Source: Paralysiella testudinis (GTDB lineage Bacteria > Pseudomonadota > Gammaproteobacteria > Burkholderiales > Neisseriaceae). Taken from it: DNA of 64,000 nucleotides. The stretch covers positions 2,191,385 through 2,255,384 of the forward strand of contig NZ_CP069798.1 in assembly GCF_016894345.1 (NCBI RefSeq), read 5' to 3'. Below, one piece after another: positions 46,591 through 55,542 of this stretch. The notes below the pieces were generated by a model. The model searched no databases, was not told the origin of the DNA, and was given only the letters and a program-made list of their open reading frames with translations. Position 1 is the stretch's first letter. Each line of letters opens with the position of its first letter. The position numbers and the translations under genes were made by a program.

Positions 46591-46614
46591 GCCGCAATCT
46601 TTTAAGATTGCGGC
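46591..46614 (+). terminator. Hairpin between yajC and secD
   Basis: GCCGCAATCTT, loop TT, AAGATTGCGGC, then ATTTGTGTTTATT. It looks like a terminator inside an operon and may reduce secDF relative to yajC. Confidence 0.6.
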
Positions 46615-46653
46615 ATTTGTGTTTATTCAGCTTCACGGAAAGCCAAACAGGTT

Positions 46654-48510
46654 ATGAACCGTTATCCCTTGTGGAAATATTTGCTGATTGCCGTCACCCT
46701 TGTGTTGGGCCTGCTCTACACCGTGCCCAACTTCTACGGTGAAATCCCGGCGGTGCAGGTTTCCACCAACCGCCAAGCCATCAGCATTGATGAGAATACC
46801 GAAAACACCGTTAAACAAGCATTGGCCGCCGCCAACATTCAAGACAACGGCATGTTTATTGCCGATGGCAGCCTAAAAGTGCGTTTTGCCGATACCGAAA
46901 CCCAGCTTAAAGGGCGCGATGCCATTGAAGCCAGCTTGGGCGACGGCTATATTATTGCGCTCAATTTGCTGGCCAACACCCCCGAATGGATGGCCAAAAT
47001 CAAAGCTAAGCCGATGTTTTTGGGGCTAGACTTGCGCGGTGGTGTGCACTTCACCATGCAGGTAGACATGGCCGCCGCCGTAGAAAAAACGCTCGACCGC
47101 TACGCCGGCGACATTCGCCGCCAATTGCGCCAAGCCAAAATCCGCAGCGGTAACATCAGCAAAAGCGGCCAAACCCTGATTGTGCCGTTTCAGGATGCCG
47201 CCGATGCCCAGAAAGCCTATCCCGAATTAAGCCGCTATCTGCCCGATGCTACCCTCACCACTTCCGACAACCGCATCACCGTGAGCCTTACCGATGCAGC
47301 TTGGACAAAGGTGCGTGAAGATGCGGTGAAGCAAAACATCACCACCTTGCACAACCGCGTCAACGAATTGGGCGTGGCTGAGCCGGTGATTCAGCAAGCC
47401 GGGCCGGACCGCATTGTGGTGCAGCTACCCGGTGTGCAAGACACCGCCAAGGCCAAAGACATTATCGGCCGCACCGCCACCTTAGAAGTGCGCATGGTGT
47501 CCGACGACCCCACGCAATTGGAAGCCGCCATGATGGGCAATGTGCCGCCCGGCTTTGAGCTGGTGGCTTCTGCCGGCCATGGCCGCCCGGAATTGCTCAA
47601 CCGCCAAGTAGAGCTCACCGGCGACAACATCAACGATGCCCAACCCAGCTTTAACGAGCGCGGCCAACCCGGCGTAAGCGTGAACTTCGACAGCACCGGC
47701 GCCGCCATTTTTGCCGACCTTACCCGCAACAATGTGGGCAAACGCATGGCCATGGTATTGATTGACCAAGGCAAAGCCGAAGTGGTGACTGCACCGGTGA
47801 TTAACGAGCCCATTTTGGGCGGGCGCACCATTATTTCAGGCAGCATGAATATTGCCGAAGCCAACGATATTTCGCTGCTGCTGCGTGCCGGCTCTTTGGC
47901 CGCGCCGATGAACATCATCGAAGAGCGCACCATCGGCCCTTCTTTGGGTAAAGAAAACATCGAAAAAGGCTTTAAATCCACTTTGTGGGGTTTTGTGGCG
48001 GTGGCGCTGTTTATGATGTTGTACTACCGCATGTTCGGCGTGTTTTCGGTATTGGCTTTGTCGAGCAATCTGTTGTTTTTGGTGGCGATTTTATCGGCAC
48101 TGCAAGCCACGCTCACCCTGCCCGGCATTGCCGCCATTGCGCTCACCTTGGGCATGGCCATCGACTCCAACGTACTGATTAACGAGCGCATCCGCGAAGA
48201 GCTGCGCAATGGCAACACCCCGCAAATGGCGATTAACGCCGGCTATCAACACGCGTGGAACACCATTGTCGACTCCAACATCACCTCATTGATTGCCGGT
48301 ATTGCGCTGCTGATTTTCGGCTCCGGCCCTGTGCGCGGCTTTGCCGTGGTGCATTGTTTGGGCATCCTCACCTCCATGTTCTCATCGGTGGTGGTGTCGC
48401 GCGCCTTTGCCAATTTGTGGTATGGCCGCCGCCGCAAGCTCAAACACCTCTCTATCGGCTCGGTGTGGAAGCCCGACACCCAACCGTCTTTACCGGCCGC
48501 CAAGGAGTAA
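46654..48510 (+). CDS. secD: Protein translocase subunit SecD
   Basis: SecD works with SecF to drive late stages of protein export with the proton gradient. The 618 residues have an N-terminal membrane segment (YLLIAVTLVLGLLYTVPNFY), a large periplasmic P1 domain (about 30-440) with GLDLRGGVHFTMQVDM near its start, and five C-terminal membrane segments beginning near STLWGFVAVALFMMLYYR. The conserved ALTLGMAIDSNVLINERIRE lies in TM4. Six bases separate it from secF. Confidence 0.96.
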   Translation: MNRYPLWKYLLIAVTLVLGLLYTVPNFYGEIPAVQVSTNRQAISIDENTENTVKQALAAANIQDNGMFIADGSLKVRFADTETQLKGRDAIEASLGDGYIIALNLLANTPEWMAKIKAKPMFLGLDLRGGVHFTMQVDMAAAVEKTLDRYAGDIRRQLRQAKIRSGNISKSGQTLIVPFQDAADAQKAYPELSRYLPDATLTTSDNRITVSLTDAAWTKVREDAVKQNITTLHNRVNELGVAEPVIQQAGPDRIVVQLPGVQDTAKAKDIIGRTATLEVRMVSDDPTQLEAAMMGNVPPGFELVASAGHGRPELLNRQVELTGDNINDAQPSFNERGQPGVSVNFDSTGAAIFADLTRNNVGKRMAMVLIDQGKAEVVTAPVINEPILGGRTIISGSMNIAEANDISLLLRAGSLAAPMNIIEERTIGPSLGKENIEKGFKSTLWGFVAVALFMMLYYRMFGVFSVLALSSNLLFLVAILSALQATLTLPGIAAIALTLGMAIDSNVLINERIREELRNGNTPQMAINAGYQHAWNTIVDSNITSLIAGIALLIFGSGPVRGFAVVHCLGILTSMFSSVVVSRAFANLWYGRRRKLKHLSIGSVWKPDTQPSLPAAKE

Positions 48511-48516
48511 GCCAGC

Positions 48517-49452
48517 ATGGAATTTTTCAAAATCAAACGCGATATTCCGTTTATGAGCTATGGCAAGCTCACCACCCTGATTTCATTGCTTACCTTTATA
48601 TTGGCGGTGTTTTTCTTGGTGGTGCGCGGGCTGAATTTTTCGGTGGAATTCACCGGCGGCACCGTGATGGAAGTGGAATACAGCCAAGGTGCCGATGTTA
48701 ACCAAATCCGCAGCCAGCTCAACACCCTCAAGATGGGCGAAGTGCAGGTGCAGGCTTTGGGCACCAACCGGCACATCATGATCCGCCTGCCCAATAAAGA
48801 AGGCGTTACCACGGCGCAATTGTCGAATCAAGTGATGGACATGCTCAAGCAAAGCCATCCCGATGTGAGCCTGCGCCAAGTGGAATTTATCGGCCCGCAG
48901 GTGGGCGAAGAGCTGGTCACCAACGGCCTGTTGGCTTTGGCCATGGTGATTGCCGGCATCATCGTTTATCTGTCTATCCGCTTTGAGTGGCGCTTTGCCG
49001 TGTCGGCCATTATTGCCAATATGCACGACGTGGTGATTATTTTGGGCTGCTTCGCCTTTTTCCAGTGGGAATTTTCGCTCACCGTATTGGCGGGGATTTT
49101 GGCGGTGCTGGGCTACTCGGTGAATGAATCGGTGGTGGTGTTCGACCGCATCCGCGAAAACTTCCGCAAGCCGCAAATGCGCAATAAATCGGTGCCGCAC
49201 ATTATCGACAACGCCATCACCGCCACCATGAGCCGCACCATCATCACCCACGGCTCCACCGAGGCGATGGTGTTGGCCATGCTGATTTTCGGCGGCGCCG
49301 CACTTCACGGCTTTGCCCTGGCGCTCACCATCGGCATCGTGTTCGGCATTTATTCATCGGTATTGGTGGCCAGCCCGCTGCTGCTGATGTTTGGCTTAAG
49401 CCGCGAAAACATTGCCAAACCGCCCAAACGCAAAGAAGAAGCGGTGGTGTAA
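48517..49452 (+). CDS. secF: Protein translocase subunit SecF
   Basis: The partner of SecD in the same RND-like export motor. It has 311 residues with six membrane segments: TM1 LTTLISLLTFILAVFFLVVR, then a short periplasmic domain with NFSVEFTGGTVMEVEY. The conserved VLGYSVNESVVVFDRIRENF is in the C-terminal half. The ATG is six bases after secD. An uptake-sequence terminator with a nested hairpin follows. Confidence 0.96.
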   Translation: MEFFKIKRDIPFMSYGKLTTLISLLTFILAVFFLVVRGLNFSVEFTGGTVMEVEYSQGADVNQIRSQLNTLKMGEVQVQALGTNRHIMIRLPNKEGVTTAQLSNQVMDMLKQSHPDVSLRQVEFIGPQVGEELVTNGLLALAMVIAGIIVYLSIRFEWRFAVSAIIANMHDVVIILGCFAFFQWEFSLTVLAGILAVLGYSVNESVVVFDRIRENFRKPQMRNKSVPHIIDNAITATMSRTIITHGSTEAMVLAMLIFGGAALHGFALALTIGIVFGIYSSVLVASPLLLMFGLSRENIAKPPKRKEEAVV

Positions 49453-49480
49453 ACACATTGTTTTGGCCTTAAAAGCCGCA

Positions 49481-49535
49481 AAAGGCTGCCTGAAAACAAA
49501 GCTTCTGCGAAGCTCGAGTTTCAGGCAGCCTTTTT
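49481..49535 (+). terminator. Uptake-sequence terminator with nested GCTTCTGCGAAGC hairpin
   Basis: AAAGGCTGCCTGAAA and TTTCAGGCAGCCTTTTT form the outer stem. Inside the loop is the small palindrome GCTTCTGCGAAGC. The same nested design recurs at 62225 and, in part, at 59631. Confidence 0.75.
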
Positions 49536-49605
49536 ATTTGCTTGCAGCACCCGCCGATTTTGCCCACAATAAACCACTTTTATTTATTTGCCCCAAAGCG
49601 CCGCC

Positions 49606-50496
49606 ATGATTATCGTAATGCAAAAACAAGCCAGCGCCGCCCACATTGATGCCGTGGTGGCCTTTATTCACAGCCGTGGCCTCACCGAGCATATTTCGCG
49701 CGGCGAAGAGCGTACCATCATCGGCGCCGTGGGTGACGAACGCGTGTTTGAGCCGCGCGAAATCGAAGCACTGGCCGGAGTGGAAAAAGCCATGCGCGTG
49801 CTGCACGATTGGCGCATCATCAGCCGCGAAACCCAAAACAGCAACAGCATTATCTATGTGCGCGGCGTGGCATTTGGTGCTGATCAACAAACCATTCCGG
49901 TTTACGATGGTGGCGCCATTCCCGATGCCAATGCCTTATTTGCCGACCCTTTTTTCCAGCCCGGCACACCCTACACATCCCGTGCACACACCCACGAAAA
50001 CGATCGCATTCGCCACATGAAAACGCTGCTCGCACAAGCTCATGCCGCAGCCAAACCCGTATTACTGCGCATCCGTGATGTACGCCAAATCGAGCCCGCG
50101 CTGGCAGCCGAAGCCGATGTGTTGTATTTGGGTGGCGAGCTGATGACCAACCGCCTGCTACAAGATGAAGTGGGACGGCTCAACGTACCTGTGGTTTTAT
50201 GTAAAGACAAGCACCACTTGGTTGACGATTGGCTGATTGCCGCCGAACACATCGCCCTCAAAGGCAACCACCACATCATGTTGGGCGAAGCAGGTACCCT
50301 CAACCTGGATCACCACGCACCCTACCGGCTCGACACCGATGCCATCGCCAAAGCACGGCAATTATCGCACTTGCCCGTATTGGCCAATATCGTGCGTTTA
50401 CCGCATACCTATATGAGCACGGCCACCCTCTACCGGCTGGCATTGGCAGCAGGCGCCAACGGCATCATTGTGCCCGATGGTTTTCAGGCAGCCTAA
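49606..50496 (+). CDS. DAHP-synthase-like protein lacking recognisable catalytic motifs
   Basis: 296 residues from the ATG at 49606. The longer frame starts with a TTG lacking support. Residues 1-75 match the ferredoxin-like regulatory domain of type I-beta 3-deoxy-D-arabino-heptulosonate 7-phosphate synthase: HISRGEERTIIGAVGDER compares with HISKGQERTVIGIIGDDR of the Thermotoga enzyme as I remember it. The rest follows the same barrel order (VPVVLCKDKHHLVDDWLIAA, HHIMLGEAGTL, SHLPVLANIV, LALAAGANGIIVPDG). The catalytic blocks GPCS(V/A)E, KPRTSP and DPSHSGG are missing or replaced. It is probably a non-catalytic paralogue. The C-terminal FQAA and stop are encoded by an uptake sequence. Confidence 0.7.
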   Translation: MIIVMQKQASAAHIDAVVAFIHSRGLTEHISRGEERTIIGAVGDERVFEPREIEALAGVEKAMRVLHDWRIISRETQNSNSIIYVRGVAFGADQQTIPVYDGGAIPDANALFADPFFQPGTPYTSRAHTHENDRIRHMKTLLAQAHAAAKPVLLRIRDVRQIEPALAAEADVLYLGGELMTNRLLQDEVGRLNVPVVLCKDKHHLVDDWLIAAEHIALKGNHHIMLGEAGTLNLDHHAPYRLDTDAIAKARQLSHLPVLANIVRLPHTYMSTATLYRLALAAGANGIIVPDGFQAA

Positions 50497-50535
50497 ACAT
50501 CCCATTCTTAACAATAACCACCGAAACCCATAGCC

Positions 50536-53253
50536 ATGGCCCAATCTTTACACATTAAAATCATTCATAAGCTGCAACCTGATCACATTATCAGCATCCA
50601 CCGCAACGGCGAAACGGTACAGGCACAGCCTGGGCTGCAATATGTTTTGGACAGCGATGGCCAAGCACCCGTATACATCCGCACCACCCGTCATCAGCAA
50701 GATTTGCTGATTGAAGCAAACGGCGAGCCCACGTTCACCATACGCGATTATTTCAGCCACACCGCCGACAATGAAAGCGCACTCTACGGCATCAACAGCA
50801 GCGGCCAGCTACAGCCTTATAGTGGCCAAGATGGCTTGATGCCGATACTGGCCAACCAAATCCCCACCGAACAATATTTACTGGCCGAAACACTCGCCGC
50901 CACACCCGCCAACCCCAACTCAAGCCATACAGGCTGGATTATCGGCGGCACCCTGCTCGCGGCCGCAGGCACCGCAGCACTGGCGGGTGGTGGCAGCAAT
51001 TCCGGTGGCAACAACAATTCCGGCGGCAACGACAACTCCGGTGGCAACGACAACTCCGGTGGCAACAACAACTCCGGTGGCAACGACAACTCCGGTGGCA
51101 ACGACAACTCCGGTGGCAACGACAACTCCGGTGGCAACGACAACTCCGGTGGCAACGACAACTCCGGTGGCAACGACAACTCCGGTGGCAACGACAACTC
51201 CGGTGGCAACGACAACTCCGGTGGCAACGACAACTCCGGTGGCAACGACAACTCCGGTGGCAACGACAACTCCGGTGGCAACGACAACTCCGGTGGCAAC
51301 GACAACTCCGGTGGCAACGACAACTCCGGTGGCAACGACAATTCCGGCGAACACCAGCACAGCCTGAATATACGCAATCATGGCGCCGCCAATGAAGGGG
51401 AAAGTCTTAGCTACACCATCACACTAGACAGCGCCGCCCGCGCCGGGCAAGTGTTGAAATTAGCGGTAGTGGCGCAAAACAGTACGCCCTCCGCACTTGA
51501 CCTCTCAACCGGCGCCGATCCTTTTATTCAAGGCGAATACCTCGCCAACGGCACCGTATTCACCCGCAGCGTAGCCGATATGCCATTGGCCAATAACAGT
51601 GCCGAAATTGCCGCCTATGCCCGCACCATGCCCGGCCAACACAATAAGCTATACCAATCGACCTCCATCAACACCGAAGACTTCAATATTCCGATATACA
51701 TAGTCGATTCATCCAATCCGCAACAACACTACACCACCATCACTTCTACCGATGCACGCATCACCACATTTTCCGATTTGGTGGGCAACACGCTGGGGAA
51801 AATTCCGTTTCCCGAATACGCGCGCCCCGACGACATCGGCGATCACGCCATGGCGGTATACGACAAAGCCACGGGCATGATGCGTGAGTATTTCTATGTT
51901 ATCCAAACCGGCGATAATAGCTGGAGTACCAATGCCGCCGGTTATTTTCAGGCAGCCCCGGGTATCGACAATCTGGATACGCTAAATTTCTGGATGCAGC
52001 ACAGCCGTGGCGGCTCGGCGGTGGTACAAATGCTCAACCCCTTAAGCCAAGTGGGCATTTCCGAAGCCTTAGCCGGCCAAATCAACCACGCACTTTCCGT
52101 CACACTGCCGGATGCCCGCGCTGGCGTGATTTCATTTCCCGCCAAAGGCAGCGATGGGCGCGACACCAACCCCAATGCACCGGCTCAAGGGCAGTGGTTC
52201 CGCATTGATCCTGCCATTGATTTGGATAGCCTCGGCCTAAATCCGTTTACCCTGCTGCTGGCCAAAACCATCCAGCAATACGGCGGTTATGGCGCCGACC
52301 GCAATGCCTTCAATTTCGCCTTCAATGCAGAAGCACCCAATAACTACCTGGCACAAGGCAAAGAAAACCCCTGGCGCGCCGGCGGCGAAATCGCCCAAAA
52401 ATACGGCACGCTCAACATCAACGATTTCCCTTGGCATCTAACCCAATGGGCACCCACCGGCTGGAACGACACCGGCACCGATGCCGGCGTGTATACCAAC
52501 ACCGACATCCGTGTCGACATCAACGGCAGCCTACATACCTTGCCAGCTCAAGGCGGGGAAATCGTGCTGGCTGACGGCGTGCGTGAAATCAACGTGAGCA
52601 TCCCCACGCTTACCCACAACCAATTGCAACAAACCGACCACGTCACCTTAAATGCCAGCTGGGCAGACTCAAGCAATGTGCTGGCCAGCGGCAGCAACCG
52701 TGCCGATGTGGTGCAAACCACCCTGCCCATTGCCAGCCCGATTCAGGGCAGCCCCGGTGATGACGTACTAATCAGCCCCAATATCAACCCCGCCCATGCC
52801 GAAACAGTAGCCAAACTCAGCGGCAAAGCTTTGCTGGATTATGTGGTGGCGCACGGTGAAGACATGCTGGCCAATGTGCCCAGCAGCCTATCGCGCACCC
52901 TTAACGGCGGCGATGGCAACGACACCTTAGTGGGCGGTTACGGCATCGACTTTATGTATGGGGGCAACGGTAAAGACCAGTTTGTGATGATTATGGATGG
53001 CCAAAACAGCTTTCCTTATCAGCAAAACGACAAAATTCGTGATTTCAACCCCGCCGAAGACACCATTGTGCTCACCCGTACGCCAGGCTGGAACTTGCTG
53101 TTCAACCAAGTGGTGTTCGATGAAAACGTACAGCGCCTGCAATACAAAGTGTGGCAAGGCAGCGAAAGCTATATTAATGCGATTGAAATCCGCAGTTACA
53201 ACGGCCAGCCGCTTAGCCAAGAAGAGGTATTGGCGGCCACCCATATTTTGTAA
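50536..53253 (+). CDS. Large repeat-rich, RTX-like secreted protein
   Basis: 905 residues with a mosaic layout. Residues 1-110 resemble the prefix domain of Bap/Lap-type adhesins (strand-rich, ending in FTIRDYFSHTADN). Residues about 130-152 are a hydrophobic, Gly/Ala-rich segment (GWIIGGTLLAAAGTAALAGG). Residues 157-270 are 19 tandem copies of a six-residue unit GGNDNS. Then comes a ~420-residue globular region with no confident family, followed by RTX-type calcium motifs (GGDGNDTLVGG, MYGGNGKDQF, about 790-820) and a C-terminal beta-rich tail typical of type I secretion signals. There is no N-terminal signal peptide, consistent with type I secretion. No transporter genes are next to it. Function unknown: adhesin or secreted enzyme. 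Confidence 0.7.
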   Translation: MAQSLHIKIIHKLQPDHIISIHRNGETVQAQPGLQYVLDSDGQAPVYIRTTRHQQDLLIEANGEPTFTIRDYFSHTADNESALYGINSSGQLQPYSGQDGLMPILANQIPTEQYLLAETLAATPANPNSSHTGWIIGGTLLAAAGTAALAGGGSNSGGNNNSGGNDNSGGNDNSGGNNNSGGNDNSGGNDNSGGNDNSGGNDNSGGNDNSGGNDNSGGNDNSGGNDNSGGNDNSGGNDNSGGNDNSGGNDNSGGNDNSGGNDNSGGNDNSGEHQHSLNIRNHGAANEGESLSYTITLDSAARAGQVLKLAVVAQNSTPSALDLSTGADPFIQGEYLANGTVFTRSVADMPLANNSAEIAAYARTMPGQHNKLYQSTSINTEDFNIPIYIVDSSNPQQHYTTITSTDARITTFSDLVGNTLGKIPFPEYARPDDIGDHAMAVYDKATGMMREYFYVIQTGDNSWSTNAAGYFQAAPGIDNLDTLNFWMQHSRGGSAVVQMLNPLSQVGISEALAGQINHALSVTLPDARAGVISFPAKGSDGRDTNPNAPAQGQWFRIDPAIDLDSLGLNPFTLLLAKTIQQYGGYGADRNAFNFAFNAEAPNNYLAQGKENPWRAGGEIAQKYGTLNINDFPWHLTQWAPTGWNDTGTDAGVYTNTDIRVDINGSLHTLPAQGGEIVLADGVREINVSIPTLTHNQLQQTDHVTLNASWADSSNVLASGSNRADVVQTTLPIASPIQGSPGDDVLISPNINPAHAETVAKLSGKALLDYVVAHGEDMLANVPSSLSRTLNGGDGNDTLVGGYGIDFMYGGNGKDQFVMIMDGQNSFPYQQNDKIRDFNPAEDTIVLTRTPGWNLLFNQVVFDENVQRLQYKVWQGSESYINAIEIRSYNGQPLSQEEVLAATHIL
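51004..51345 (+). repeat. 19 tandem copies of an 18-bp unit
   Basis: The unit GGTGGCAACGACAACTCC (GGNDNS) repeats 19 times without interruption. Most copies are identical in DNA. The first and a few others carry AACAAC (Asn) in place of AACGAC (Asp), and the first and last end in AATTCC. Because the unit is a multiple of three, copy-number changes keep the frame. Confidence 0.95.
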
Positions 53254-53760
53254 TACCTCAGTCACCCGCCCTTCACGCCTGGCCGCATTTCCCCGCTATT
53301 GACAATGCTTTGGCTAAGCTGCTGGCGGGTGATCACTCAAGCCACGCGCCAAGCCATAAATGGGCTGCAAATGCATGGCCTGCCATCGCCAATGCAATAA
53401 AATATAAAACCCATTTTATTGCCACCAGCAAGCAATAAAAATTTTCACCCGCCCTAGCTTATGGCCATTTTAAAGCCCAATTTAGGTCAAATTGTCATAA
53501 AAGCGGCGTCAGCCTTAATGTTGTTTGTGTTAAAACAGGTTATCAAACCCCTTGCGCAATATGTTGCATTGCGATATTGTCTTGGCTCCTTTATCCCTGA
53601 TAACTCTGGGCAGCTATTCCAACTACTTGGCGTAGCGTCGTCTGTCACCCCAGTATCCGCTTGCGCGTACCTTAAACCGCTGTAACGGATGCCAGCATAC
53701 CCTGCACTGGTGAAGGCGGCCGCACGTCAGTTGGGCTACCTGACACAACTGAGGTTCACA
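53254..53760. other. 507-base intergenic region and ilvB leader
   Basis: No gene is supported here. It holds the end of the RTX-like transcript, an AT-rich centre (53390-53560) and the ilvB promoter and leader. A self-complementary stretch CAGTTGGGCTACCTGACACA (CAGTTG ... CAACTG) lies just before the ilvB ribosome site and could hide it. A frame at 53461-53685 is open but has no ribosome site or recognisable content. Confidence 0.5.
53552..53580 (+). promoter_or_regulatory. Candidate ilvB promoter
   Basis: TTGCGC (53552-53557) and TATTGT (53575-53580) are 17 bases apart and would give a leader of about 170 bases before ilvB. Confidence 0.4.
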
Positions 53761-55542
53761 ATGCAACTTTCCGGCGCACAGATTCTGGTGCAGAGTCTTA
53801 AAGCCGAAAACGTAGAATATGTTTTCGGCTATCCCGGTGGCGCAGTACTCGAGATTTACGACGCCATCTTCCAGCTTAATAAATTCCAACACATTCTGGT
53901 ACGCCACGAGCAAGCCGCCGTTCATGCGGCCGACGCCTATGCGCGCACCAGCGGCAAAGTGGGTGTGGCCTTGGTCACTTCCGGCCCCGGCGCCACCAAT
54001 GCCATCACCGGCATTGCCACCGCCTACACCGATTCGGTGCCGATTGTGGTGATTTCCGGCCAGGTGGGCACGCCCGCCATCGGCAGCGATGCCTTCCAAG
54101 AAATCGACATGATTGGCATTTCCCGCCCGTGTGTGAAACACAACTTCTTGGTGACCAACATCAATGAATTGGCCGAAACGGTGAAAAAAGCGTTTCAAAT
54201 TGCCGCTTCCGGCCGCCCCGGCCCGGTGGTGATTGATGTGGCCAAAGACGTTACCCAAGCGATGGCCAAATTCAGCTATCCGCAAGAAGACATCTTAATC
54301 CGCTCTTACCAGCCGGTTACCCACGGCCACACCGGCCAAATCAAAAAAGCCGTGCAAATGCTGGCCGCGGCCAAGCGCCCGCTGATTTATTTTGGCGGCG
54401 GCGTGGTATTGGGCAATGCCAGCGAAGAGCTGATTGAGCTGGTGCAGCTCACCGGCGCCCCGTGCACCGGCACGCTGATGGGCTTGGGTGCTTATCCTTC
54501 GTCCAACCGCCAATTTTTGGGCATGTTGGGCATGCACGGCACCTACGAAGCCAACTTGGCGATGCACAACGCCGATGTGGTGCTGGCGGTGGGCGCGCGC
54601 TTCGACGACCGCGTGGTGTCCGTGCCGGCCAAATTCACCGAAAAAGCCAAAAAAATCATCCATATCGACATCGACCCTTCCAGCATTTCCAAGCGTGTGA
54701 AAGCCGATGTGCCGATTGTGGGCGATGTGAAAAACGTGTTGCGCGACATGGCCGCCATTTGGAAAAAGCAAAGCCTGTCATTTAACGAAGCCCAGCTGGA
54801 AAAATGGTGGCACACCCTAGAAACTTGGCGCAGCCGCGATTGCTTAAGGCTGCCTGAAAGCGACAGCGGCATTATTCTGCCGCAAATGGTGGTAAAAACC
54901 CTGGCCGAAGTCACTCAAAACGACGCCATCATCACCTCCGACGTGGGCCAACACCAAATGTTTGCCGCCCAATATTATCCGTTTGAGCGCCCGCGCCAAT
55001 GGCTCAACTCCGGCGGCTTGGGCACCATGGGCGTGGGCCTGCCCTATGCCATGGGCGCCTACTTGGCCGATCCGAGCAAAGACGTGTGCTGCATCACCGG
55101 CGAAGGCTCGATTCAGATGAACATCCAAGAGCTGTCCACCTGCTTCCAATACAAGCTGCCGATTAAAGTGATTTGCCTCAACAACGGCTACTTGGGCATG
55201 GTGCGCCAATGGCAAGAGCTCTACTACAGCAACCGCGAATCGGAAACCTATTTCGACTCCCTGCCCGACTTTGTCAAACTGGCCGAAGCCTACGGCCACG
55301 TGGGTATGCGCATTGAAAAAGCCGGCGATGTAGAAGGCGCTTTGCGCGAAGCCTTGGCACTGAAAGACCGCTTTGTGTTTATGGACTTTATCACCGACCA
55401 AAAACAAAACGTGTACCCGATGGTGGGCAACGGCAAAGGGCTGGATGAAATGGTGCTGCCGCCGCACATGCGCGAAAGCAAAGCCGACAGCGACGTGAAC
55501 GACGTTACCGACCGCGACTACGACACCCGGAGCGTGCCATGA
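53761..55542 (+). CDS. ilvB: Acetolactate synthase large subunit
   Basis: Catalyses the first common step of Val/Leu/Ile synthesis. 593 residues from the ATG at 53761 (GAGGTTCACA before it; the longer frame is unsupported). Motifs: VFGYPGGAVLEIYD at the start, the ThDP Glu in HEQAAVHAADAYAR, SGPGATNAITGIA, the FAD-type middle domain, and the ThDP/Mg motif GEGSIQMNIQELSTCFQYKL ending at NN. The C-terminal GIRIEKAGDVEGAL-like region is present. The stop overlaps ilvH by ATGA, so the subunits are co-translated. Confidence 0.96.
   Translation: MQLSGAQILVQSLKAENVEYVFGYPGGAVLEIYDAIFQLNKFQHILVRHEQAAVHAADAYARTSGKVGVALVTSGPGATNAITGIATAYTDSVPIVVISGQVGTPAIGSDAFQEIDMIGISRPCVKHNFLVTNINELAETVKKAFQIAASGRPGPVVIDVAKDVTQAMAKFSYPQEDILIRSYQPVTHGHTGQIKKAVQMLAAAKRPLIYFGGGVVLGNASEELIELVQLTGAPCTGTLMGLGAYPSSNRQFLGMLGMHGTYEANLAMHNADVVLAVGARFDDRVVSVPAKFTEKAKKIIHIDIDPSSISKRVKADVPIVGDVKNVLRDMAAIWKKQSLSFNEAQLEKWWHTLETWRSRDCLRLPESDSGIILPQMVVKTLAEVTQNDAIITSDVGQHQMFAAQYYPFERPRQWLNSGGLGTMGVGLPYAMGAYLADPSKDVCCITGEGSIQMNIQELSTCFQYKLPIKVICLNNGYLGMVRQWQELYYSNRESETYFDSLPDFVKLAEAYGHVGMRIEKAGDVEGALREALALKDRFVFMDFITDQKQNVYPMVGNGKGLDEMVLPPHMRESKADSDVNDVTDRDYDTRSVP

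Noticed and set aside
50817..51381. Repetitive open frames opposite and alongside the GGNDNS array, at first sight CRISPR-like
   Set aside because: The repeats are directly adjacent with no unique spacers and are coding in the frame of the 905-residue protein. The other frames are by-products of the repeat.
53461..53685. Possible leader peptide before ilvB
   Set aside because: No ribosome site, not rich in Ile/Leu/Val codons in a run, and the candidate promoter falls inside it.
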